Assembly (NCBI GenBank): GCA_014240355.1
Contig: JAAZXD010000001.1
Coordinates: forward strand, 1-39,435
From: Roseibacillus sp.
GTDB taxonomy: Bacteria; Verrucomicrobiota; Verrucomicrobiia; Verrucomicrobiales; Akkermansiaceae
Reading direction: 5' to 3'
DNA: 39,435 nt
The first letter of the stretch is position 1; the number at the start of each line of letters is the position of its first letter. Of this stretch, positions 26,077-35,122 are shown one piece after another. A program made the translations under genes and the position numbers. The notes beneath the pieces were generated by a model. It had not been told where the DNA came from. It saw only the letters and a program-made list of their open reading frames with translations, and did no database searches.

Positions 26077-26814
26077 ATGGCAGCCAACCGGAAGAACTTT
26101 GAGCTCATGGGGGGGCACATCGAGTGGTACGATTCGATTGGTTCGACCAATGACCGTGCCTGCGAAATTGTCCGCGAGGAGGGGGCACAGGCCCACGGGT
26201 GGATCGTGGGAGCGGAGGAACAGACCGAAGGGCGGGGTCGCAAGGGGGCGAGCTGGATCAGTGAGCCGGGAAAGGGGCTGACTTTCTCGCTGGTGCTCTC
26301 CCCGCTGTGGGAGCGTGAACACTGGGGCTGGCTCAGCCTGGCAGCGGCCCTTGCCGTGTGTGAAGGAGGGTTGCTTCCCTCCGGTCTGGCTCCTCTCATC
26401 AAGTGGCCCAACGATGTGCTCGTTGAAGGGCGCAAGATCTGCGGAATCCTGATCGAGACGATTGCTGATTGTGCCGTGATCGGGATCGGGCTGAATGTGA
26501 ATGAACGCGGGTTTCCCCCGGAACTTGAAGCGGTGTCGATGTTTCAACTCCTCGGAGTGGAGACCGGACGCGAGCCCCTCATGGGGGCGATCCGGGACAA
26601 GCTGATGAATCTTATTCACCTGGAGGAGCCGTTGATTGCAGAGCACGCATGGGATCTTCTGGCGTGGAAGGACAGGGAGGTGGAGACTGCCTCCGGCGAG
26701 CGGGGAAGGATCCGGGGATTTGGTGAAAATGCCGAACTCAAGGTGGAGACCCCCGGGCGCCTGATCACCTTGTCTGATCCGGAGGGAATCCGGCTGGTCC
26801 CGCCTGCCGGGTAG
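26077..26814 (+). CDS. birA: Biotin-[acetyl-CoA-carboxylase] ligase (group I, no HTH)
   Basis: Biotin protein ligase: it forms biotinyl-5'-AMP from biotin and ATP, then biotinylates the acceptor Lys of biotin carboxyl carrier protein. Visible motifs: DSIGSTNDRACE (N-terminal strand), EEQTEGRGRKGASW with the GRGRxGxxW biotinyl-AMP loop at about residue 50, IKWPNDVLVEGRKICGILIE with the catalytic-region KWPND at about residue 108, and IGIGLNVN. The C-terminal SH3-like domain follows (ETASGERGRIRGFG). At 245 aa it lacks the N-terminal winged helix of E. coli BirA, so it is not expected to act as a repressor. It starts 18 nt after nadC, consistent with an operon, and ends with TAG. Confidence 0.95.
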   Translation: MAANRKNFELMGGHIEWYDSIGSTNDRACEIVREEGAQAHGWIVGAEEQTEGRGRKGASWISEPGKGLTFSLVLSPLWEREHWGWLSLAAALAVCEGGLLPSGLAPLIKWPNDVLVEGRKICGILIETIADCAVIGIGLNVNERGFPPELEAVSMFQLLGVETGREPLMGAIRDKLMNLIHLEEPLIAEHAWDLLAWKDREVETASGERGRIRGFGENAELKVETPGRLITLSDPEGIRLVPPAG

Positions 26815-26861
26815 CCGAATGTCTTGAAATGATGCGCCACGTGGGGTTCTCTCCGTCCGCT

Positions 26862-29528
<2,667 letters not shown>

Positions 29529-29578
29529 CTCTTGATTAGTTCCGCCCATAAGGCACGTTTTGAGGAGGCACGACTGCG

Positions 29579-30460
29579 ATGGGGGATATCTCTGAAGTTC
29601 CAGGCATTACAGATTCTGTCCTCCCGCTTCTTCGCGAGGCGGAGCTGGATACCGTAGAGCTGCTGACCTCCCTGGAGGCTGAAGAAATCATGACACGGCT
29701 CGATCAAGCCGGGAGGCGTCTTGCGGTGCCCGGGCAGGGCCCGTCGGCGGAACTGGTGAAGGCATGGCAGAGCACTGGTCGTGATCTTTTGCGCAAGCAG
29801 GCCGTGGTTCCTGCCCCGGAGGCGAAGGAGGTTTCGCTGGACAGCCTGCAGGGAGCTGGAATCGAGCTTTCCTCGGTGCCGGTCGCCAAGGTGCTGGAAG
29901 AGTCCCCTCCCGGGGACCGTGCGGGCGAGGTCGTCAGGAAAACCGGGTTGGAAGGCCGGGAAAATCTCAGGGAATTTTCCCCCCGGGATAGCGAAACCGT
30001 GGAATCCAAGGAGCCAGACATTGCCTTTCAGACCCTGGAGGAGCGGCGGGATGTCAGCTTGCGGGGAGAGCGGCGCAACCGGGGCATGTCGCACCCCGAC
30101 GCGGCATTGGTGAGATGGGCTGCCCTGGTGACGGTAGCGGTCATGTTACTGTCGATCATGGCGGTCCTGGCCCTGGTGACGATTGGAATCATGGTGCTCT
30201 TTCTTAAGGTCCAGTTTCACTGGAGCATTACGTTGCTTTTTCTCGTCTTCCCCTTTTGCCTCATCCTCTATCTCGCACAGGGCACGAAGGCGCGTTGCCG
30301 GCTCTGTGGCCAGAGGTTGTTCGTGCCCAAGAAGTGCGGTAAGCACGTGCGGGCCGGGAGATCCATCCTTGGGCACACCTTTGCGGTGGCTCGCAATGCG
30401 GTCATCTTTGCCAACTATCGCTGCATGCTCTGTGGAACCAAGACCCGGCTGAAGGACTAG
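29579..30460 (+). CDS. Uncharacterised HHH/two-TM/zinc-ribbon membrane protein
   Basis: I do not recognise a named family for the whole 293-aa protein. The N-terminal 45 residues (ISEVPGITDSVLPLLREAEL, then TVELLTSLEAEEIMTRLDQ) look like the helix-hairpin-helix-type repeat of DUF4332-like proteins. Residues 75-170 are a low-conservation, charged and presumably disordered linker. Two transmembrane helices follow at about 178-209 and 215-234. The cytoplasmic or periplasmic C-terminus carries CRLC at 240-243, a lone Cys253, and CMLC at 282-285, an arrangement typical of a zinc ribbon. The start at 29579 is well supported by GAGGAGGC at 29562-29569. It lies 50 nt after valS on the same strand and converges with dtd. 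It may tether a DNA- or RNA-binding head to the membrane, but this is inference. Confidence 0.65.
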   Translation: MGDISEVPGITDSVLPLLREAELDTVELLTSLEAEEIMTRLDQAGRRLAVPGQGPSAELVKAWQSTGRDLLRKQAVVPAPEAKEVSLDSLQGAGIELSSVPVAKVLEESPPGDRAGEVVRKTGLEGRENLREFSPRDSETVESKEPDIAFQTLEERRDVSLRGERRNRGMSHPDAALVRWAALVTVAVMLLSIMAVLALVTIGIMVLFLKVQFHWSITLLFLVFPFCLILYLAQGTKARCRLCGQRLFVPKKCGKHVRAGRSILGHTFAVARNAVIFANYRCMLCGTKTRLKD

Positions 30461-30482
30461 GGTGGTCAGCGGAAATCGTGGA

Positions 30483-30935
30483 TTATTCCCGGACCCGCGA
30501 GTCGATCACGATGGTGACTGGTCCGTCATTGGTGAGGGTGACCTCCATCATGGCCCCGAAGCGGCCGCGCCCCACCTCCTTGTCCAGGCACCCGGAGAGA
30601 AATTCGCAGAACTGTCGGTAGAGTGGTTCGGAATGTTCCGGTGGGGCGGCTCTGATAAAGGAGGGTCGATTGCCTTTTTTCGTGCTGGCATGCAGGGTGA
30701 ACTGGCTCACCACGATCGCTTCGCCTCCGGTGTCGAGGAGGGAGCGATTCATCCGGCCTTCCCCGTCTTCGAAAATGCGCATGCCGGTGATCTTGCGTGC
30801 GAGCCACTCGACATCCTCTTCCCCGTCAATTTCTTCGATTCCAAGGAGGATCAGGAGGCCTGAGCCGATGGCGGAGACGGGTGCTTCCTCAACGGTGACG
30901 GAGGCTCTGGAAACGCGTTGAATGACGGCACGCAT
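30483..30935 (-). CDS. dtd: D-aminoacyl-tRNA deacylase
   Basis: Dtd hydrolyses D-aminoacyl-tRNAs (and glycyl-tRNA-Ala), proofreading chirality in the cytoplasm. The 150-aa length is typical. Motifs: [15 protein letters not shown] at the N-terminus, [33 protein letters not shown], the catalytic [17 protein letters not shown] block, and the cross-subunit [10 protein letters not shown] block near the end, which contains the GP dipeptide needed for chiral selection. It is convergent with the zinc-ribbon protein gene, with only 22 nt between the stops, and divergent from the LysR gene. Confidence 0.96.
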   Translation of the reverse strand: MRAVIQRVSRASVTVEEAPVSAIGSGLLILLGIEEIDGEEDVEWLARKITGMRIFEDGEGRMNRSLLDTGGEAIVVSQFTLHASTKKGNRPSFIRAAPPEHSEPLYRQFCEFLSGCLDKEVGRGRFGAMMEVTLTNDGPVTIVIDSRVRE

Positions 30936-31147
30936 GCCCGGAGTTTCAGTCCCAGGTTGCAGGGTTCAAGCTCTCTGAACGGGAAACTCGAAAGAGGGGG
31001 CTGAGCGGTCCGGGCAGAAAGAGGTGCCCGACGCCCCAGATGAAGAGGCTCCCCGGGAGGGCGAGGAGTTCAGATGGGCGGGGAGCGGAGGGTCATGAAT
31101 GACGGGGAATTCGGGAGCCTCGCAATCCAATCGAAGTCGCGGAAGTA

Positions 31148-31167
31148 TTGATTGAACTGATGATCAA
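31148..31167 (+). promoter_or_regulatory. Possible LysR-type binding site (TTGAT-N10-ATCAA)
   Basis: TTGAT at 31148-31152 and ATCAA at 31163-31167 form a dyad with 10 nt between the arms, close to the usual T-N11-A LysR operator geometry. It lies just before the LysR gene start at 31190 in the dtd/lysR divergent region. The position suggests autoregulation; this is a pattern match only. Confidence 0.3.
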
Positions 31168-31189
31168 AGGTGCTACCCATCGGGACGGA

Positions 31190-32089
31190 ATGAACATCCA
31201 CCATCTTGAGCTGTTCTACTTCGTTGCCAAATACGAGGGGATCACGGCGGCCGTCCGGAAAATGCCCTACGGCATCCAGCAGCCGGCGGTGAGTGGACAG
31301 ATCCTGCAGTTGGAGCGGGATCTGGGTGTGAAACTGTTCAATCGGAGGCCCTTCGCGCTCACGCCGGCGGGGAATGAACTCTATGATTTCCTCTATCCGT
31401 TCTTTTCCCGTCTTGGGGACATGGAGGCCTGCTTGAAGGGTGAGGAGAGTCTTCATCTGCGGATTGCCGCCTCGGCATCAGCGATACGTAATCATTTTCC
31501 TGATCTTCTGGGCGAGATGCGGAGGGAGGAACCGGATGTCCGTTTTACTCTGCGGGAGGTGCAGCCCTCGGATATTCACGGCCTTCTCCTCAATCAACAG
31601 ATCGATCTTGCGATCAGCATCATTTACGGCCGTCACATGGAGGGCTTGCAGTCGGTGGAACTGCTCAAGGTCCCTCTCGTGCTGTTGGTGCCGGAGAAAG
31701 GTAAGATCCGGCGCTTGAGAGACATGCTGGAGGATGATCCGTATTCAAAGGGCAAGATCTCGAAATATCCGCTGGTGGGGCTGCCTCCCCACGAGATCCT
31801 GGGCAAGATCTTCACGGAGGCGTTTAATGAGCGCGGCATTGATATGGTTCCCAGCATGGAGGTGGATTCCCTGGAACTGATCGGGGATTACGTGGTGCGG
31901 GGCTTCGGGGTGGGAATGGGAGTGGACATTCCGGAGAAGGAACCGCCGGAAGGGCTGCGCAAGATCCGGCTTACCGGCTTTCCTCCGGTGGTGGTGGGAG
32001 CGATTTACCAGGGGAGCCTGAAACCCGTTGCCAGGGATTTCCTCGCCTTGGCCCGCAAGCGCGCCCGAACCCTGATTAGAGGCAAGTAA
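31190..32089 (+). CDS. LysR family transcriptional regulator
   Basis: A 299-aa LysR-type regulator. The N-terminal winged helix-turn-helix is clear: NIHHLELFYFVAKYEGITAA, then GIQQPAVSGQILQLERDLGV (recognition helix) and KLFNRRPFALTPAGNELYDF. The effector-binding domain follows (about 90-295), with LRIAASASAIRNHFPDLLG and QQIDLAISIIYGRH. I chose the ATG at 31190, which follows GGGACGGA; the frame opens upstream at 31148 but the extra residues are not part of the fold. The HTH segment PYGIQQPAVS differs somewhat from common LysR members. The stop is 4 nt before purU, so the two genes are almost certainly co-transcribed. The effector is unknown; a formyl-THF, purine or one-carbon signal is a reasonable guess from the neighbour. 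Confidence 0.9.
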   Translation: MNIHHLELFYFVAKYEGITAAVRKMPYGIQQPAVSGQILQLERDLGVKLFNRRPFALTPAGNELYDFLYPFFSRLGDMEACLKGEESLHLRIAASASAIRNHFPDLLGEMRREEPDVRFTLREVQPSDIHGLLLNQQIDLAISIIYGRHMEGLQSVELLKVPLVLLVPEKGKIRRLRDMLEDDPYSKGKISKYPLVGLPPHEILGKIFTEAFNERGIDMVPSMEVDSLELIGDYVVRGFGVGMGVDIPEKEPPEGLRKIRLTGFPPVVVGAIYQGSLKPVARDFLALARKRARTLIRGK

Positions 32090-32093
32090 TCTC

Positions 32094-32951
32094 ATGACCA
32101 GAGAGGGACTGATTCTGAAGATTGACTGTCCGGACCGCCCCGGGTTGGTGGCGCGGATCGCGGGATACGTATCAGATCACGAGGGCAACCTGGTGGAGTT
32201 CAACCAGTTTACGGATACGGCGAACCAGAAATTCTTTGCCCGTCTTGAAGTCGATACCTCCGGACTGGATGTGGAGACGGACGACTTTGTGAGTGGTTTC
32301 GGGACACTGGGACGCGCGCTGGAGGCCCGCTGGCACTTTCGACGACTTCCCTATCGCATGCGCACCGCAGTGCTGGTGACGCGCACCGATCACTGCCTCA
32401 ACGAGATTCTCTGGCGGGCGCAACTCGGGGAAGTCCCCGTGGATATCACCTCCATCATTGGAAACCGTGAAGACTGCCGGCCGATTGCGGAAAAGGCGGG
32501 CATTCCCTTTCATTTCGTCGAAATTGGAGAGGACAAGGAGCCCGGGTTCCGAAAGATCGAGAAACTGCTGCAGGAGCAGTCGGTCGAACTGGTCGTTCTC
32601 GCGCGGTTCATGCAGGTCGTTCCCGGGTGGTTGTGCGGATCCTACGAAGGTCGCATGATCAACATCCATCATAGCTTCCTGCCGGCTTTCGCGGGGGCCA
32701 ATCCCTACCGCAAGGCCTTTGAGCGCGGGGTGAAGTTGATCGGAGCGACCTGTCACTACGTGACGGAGAACCTGGATGCAGGTCCCATCATCGACCAGGA
32801 AGTGGAGCGGGTGCAACATTACCACTCCGTGCAAGACCTCATCCGCCTAGGCCGGGATTGCGAGCGGTCAGCCCTCGCCAGAGGCATTCGCTATCACGTG
32901 CACGACCGCATCATCCTGGATGGACATCGTGCTATTGTGTTCCCGGACTGA
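32094..32951 (+). CDS. purU: Formyltetrahydrofolate deformylase
   Basis: PurU hydrolyses 10-formyl-THF to formate and THF, supplying formate for PurT-dependent purine synthesis or balancing one-carbon pools. An N-terminal ACT domain (about 1-80) starts LILKIDCPDRPGLVARIAGY. The formyltransferase domain (about 90-285) has the catalytic Asn-His pair in MINIHHSFLPAFAGANPY and the catalytic Asp in ENLDAGPIIDQ, with ATCHYVTENLD just before. Length 285 aa is normal. It begins 4 nt after the LysR stop, which is unusual for purU and suggests that the regulator senses or controls this step. It converges with the manA-type gene. Confidence 0.95.
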   Translation: MTREGLILKIDCPDRPGLVARIAGYVSDHEGNLVEFNQFTDTANQKFFARLEVDTSGLDVETDDFVSGFGTLGRALEARWHFRRLPYRMRTAVLVTRTDHCLNEILWRAQLGEVPVDITSIIGNREDCRPIAEKAGIPFHFVEIGEDKEPGFRKIEKLLQEQSVELVVLARFMQVVPGWLCGSYEGRMINIHHSFLPAFAGANPYRKAFERGVKLIGATCHYVTENLDAGPIIDQEVERVQHYHSVQDLIRLGRDCERSALARGIRYHVHDRIILDGHRAIVFPD

Positions 32952-33108
32952 GGATGTCCGGGGACTCCTCGAGGGGGGAATGTCCGGGATGTCTCCGAGG
33001 GTTTGATTTGTCGAAAGGCCGCCCGGTAACCGGATTGAAGGGCGAGAGAGGGCGGGAACAGGGAGCAGGCCTGGACAATGACGGGGAGGCCGGCCCTGCT
33101 GGAAGGTT

Positions 33109-34077
33109 TCAGCAGGGAATAGTGGTTTGCAGCAGGGAGGTTGCGGAGGAGGATTCCAGTTGATCCGCCCCACGGGGGAGCAGGAGACAGTTTCCCGCTG
33201 TGAAGGAGCGGTCATCGCGGTCGTGCAAGGCACCCTTCACCACCGTGATGATTGAAAAGCGATCGGAATCAGGATTGCCGACGGCCGCTCCAGCAGGGAG
33301 GTCCAGTTGATCGACCGTAAAGTGATCACATTTTGCCAGGGTGCTGCCGTCGGGTGTGTCCATCCCGGGTTCCTGGTCGTGAAAGTCGATGCAGTCCAGC
33401 GATTCCGGGATGTGCAAGTCACGCGGATTGCCGTCCAGACCGATCCGGTTCCAGTCGAAGACACGATAGGTGGTGTCGGAGTTCTGCTGAATCTCGTAGA
33501 TCAGGAACCCGGCCCCGATGGAATGGAGGCGACCGGAGGGAATGAAGATGGACTGTCCGGTCCGGGGTTCCACGGCGTGGACAACCTGGTCGACCGTCCC
33601 TTCCGTGAGCGCGGTTTCAAACTGCTGGCGCGTCACCCCGTTCCTGAGGCCGAGATAGAGTCTGGCACCGGGAAGGGCATCGGCAATGTACCACATCTCC
33701 GTTTTCGGTTCGCCACCCAGACGGGGAGCGACTTTTGCGGGAGGATGAACCTGGATGGAGAGGTCATGGCGGGCATCGAGAATCTTGATGAGGAGGGGGA
33801 ACCGTTCGCCTTGCAGTCCCTCGCCAAAGATTTCCTCGCGTCGCTGCGTCCAGAGATCGTGCAGGGTGAGTCCTGCCATTTCCCCGGCGGTCACCACGGA
33901 TTGTTCATTGCTGCGATCCGTGATTTCCCATGATTCGCCGTAGGGTTGGGAATCGGGCAGGTCCCTGGAATAAACTTCCTCCAGCGTCCGGCCACCCCAC
34001 ACTCGGGTCATGTAGAGTGGTTGAAAGGTGATCGGCTGCACACCAATGGATTGAACACGGTGGGCGGTAATTGCCAA
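33109..34077 (-). CDS. manA: Class I mannose-6-phosphate isomerase
   Basis: A cupin-type phosphomannose isomerase that interconverts mannose-6-phosphate and fructose-6-phosphate. Zinc-site and active-site blocks: LIKILDARHDLSIQVHP at about residue 105 (QVHP), EPKTEMWYIADA (Glu ligand of the KTExWY motif) at about 130, SGRLHSIGAGFLIYEIQQNS at about 180 (His ligand, EIQ), and TYRVFDWNR. The C-terminal cupin remnant (FSIITVVKG, then TAGNCLLLPRGA) is present. Length is 322 aa from a TTG at 34077, but the GTG at 34041 (just before QPITFQPLYMTRVWGG) is closer to the family N-terminus and may be the true start. Neither has a clear Shine-Dalgarno sequence. It would feed mannose into glycolysis or supply mannose-6-phosphate for glycan synthesis. 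A 195-nt gap separates it from the next upstream gene on the same strand. Confidence 0.92.
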   Translation of the reverse strand: MAITAHRVQSIGVQPITFQPLYMTRVWGGRTLEEVYSRDLPDSQPYGESWEITDRSNEQSVVTAGEMAGLTLHDLWTQRREEIFGEGLQGERFPLLIKILDARHDLSIQVHPPAKVAPRLGGEPKTEMWYIADALPGARLYLGLRNGVTRQQFETALTEGTVDQVVHAVEPRTGQSIFIPSGRLHSIGAGFLIYEIQQNSDTTYRVFDWNRIGLDGNPRDLHIPESLDCIDFHDQEPGMDTPDGSTLAKCDHFTVDQLDLPAGAAVGNPDSDRFSIITVVKGALHDRDDRSFTAGNCLLLPRGADQLESSSATSLLQTTIPC

Positions 34078-34272
34078 GAGGCAAGCGGTGACAATGAGAA
34101 CGGACCGGGAGAGGATCAGTGCCGTCGATCGCTCCGGAGGGGGAGTCTGCCGGGTCGAATTCAGCCTTCAGTCCGGGCTCCGGGTGAAAACTGGCGGGGG
34201 GCACCGGACTGCTTGTGATTAAAGGGGAGGGGAATTTCCCGGTCGTTTTGTCGCGGCCCAAGGGGCAACCTC

Positions 34273-34962
34273 TCAAGACTTCTTTCCCAGGTTCTCCACG
34301 ATCTTTCGCAGGCGGGGCCCCAACGGGCCGACCAGGGAGGATTTGTAGTCCTCTTCGGTATCGATGTCGGGCAGGGGGGGGAGCGTATAGAGGGAAATAC
34401 CCTCTTCGGCCGCCCGCTCCGTAGTGATCTGGCAGGTGACCGGGGTGCTCCACGGAATTCTGTCGAAGAGAGCGGGCAGGTAACGCTGCATGCCAAGAAG
34501 GTGGTATCCTCCGTCCGGGGTCGGTCCGATGACCGCGTCGTGGGTGTCGTTGAGCTGGGCAAAGGCCGCCTGAATCCACCGGCTGGAAATTTCAATGCAG
34601 TCACTGCCGATGAAGGCGACCTTCTGGTAGCCCTCCTGGAAGGCCTGCCGGGCGGCGCGGGTGAGGCGAGCTCCCAGGTCACCTCCGCCCTGGGCTCGGA
34701 AGTCAATGTGCTCCAGGTTCAGTTTAATCTCCGGCGTGTCCATGATCTCGGGCAGGATCCAGAAGCGGATGGCATCGTGGGCGTCGTCGGGTGTGTAGCA
34801 GAAGCGCAGGTGGCACTGTTCCAGTCCGCTTAACTGCATGAGGAGAAGGCGCACCATTGCACGGTAGACGGTCGCCGCCTGTTCCGCACCCACGGTGGCG
34901 GCCAACCGGGTTTTGACCTCGCCAGGGAGGGGTTCTTTCAGGAAGAGGAGGAGGAGGCGCAT
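34273..34962 (-). CDS. TIGR04282 family (DUF2064) glycosyltransferase
   Basis: A 229-aa protein of the TIGR04282/DUF2064 family, which has the GT-A-like nucleotide-diphospho-sugar transferase fold. Markers: LLLLFLKEPLPGEVKTRLAA at the N-terminus (the family's K-x-P-x-x-G-x-V-K-T-R-L block), FRAQGGGDLGARLTRAARQAF at about 95, VAFIGSDCIEIS at about 115 (GSDxP-type metal motif, with Cys here), and AVIGPTPDGGYHLLGMQ at about 140. The substrate is unknown; homologs are often near lipid or hopanoid synthesis genes, which are not seen here. It is divergent from ftsK, with an AT-rich gap of 160 nt. The ATG at 34962 is the only strong start. Confidence 0.88.
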   Translation of the reverse strand: MRLLLLFLKEPLPGEVKTRLAATVGAEQAATVYRAMVRLLLMQLSGLEQCHLRFCYTPDDAHDAIRFWILPEIMDTPEIKLNLEHIDFRAQGGGDLGARLTRAARQAFQEGYQKVAFIGSDCIEISSRWIQAAFAQLNDTHDAVIGPTPDGGYHLLGMQRYLPALFDRIPWSTPVTCQITTERAAEEGISLYTLPPLPDIDTEEDYKSSLVGPLGPRLRKIVENLGKKS

Positions 34963-35014
34963 CAGGTCGGGAAGAAAGAGGCGGGGAAAGGGAGCGAAGA
35001 GGGCAATATCCTTA

Positions 35015-35122
35015 AGGTTTCTTGAAAATAAAAAAAACTGTCATTCAATCTTGTTCACCCTTTGATTTTAGGGGATTCTATGCATGAAGCGGAATCCTTT
35101 TCGCGGCTCTGTGTAAAAATTT
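35015..35122 (+). promoter_or_regulatory. AT-rich control region upstream of ftsK
   Basis: This is the most AT-rich stretch of the window. It contains an A-tract at 35030-35037 that could act as a promoter UP element or bend the DNA, followed by TTGTTC at 35051 and GATTCT at 35074 (17-bp spacing, but each box matches consensus poorly). It also lies upstream of the divergent glycosyltransferase. I cannot assign exact boxes. Confidence 0.35.

Noticed and set aside
35020-35040. T-tract on the - strand as an intrinsic terminator
   Set aside because: It lies upstream, not downstream, of the flanking genes, which diverge from this gap, and no GC-rich stem precedes it.
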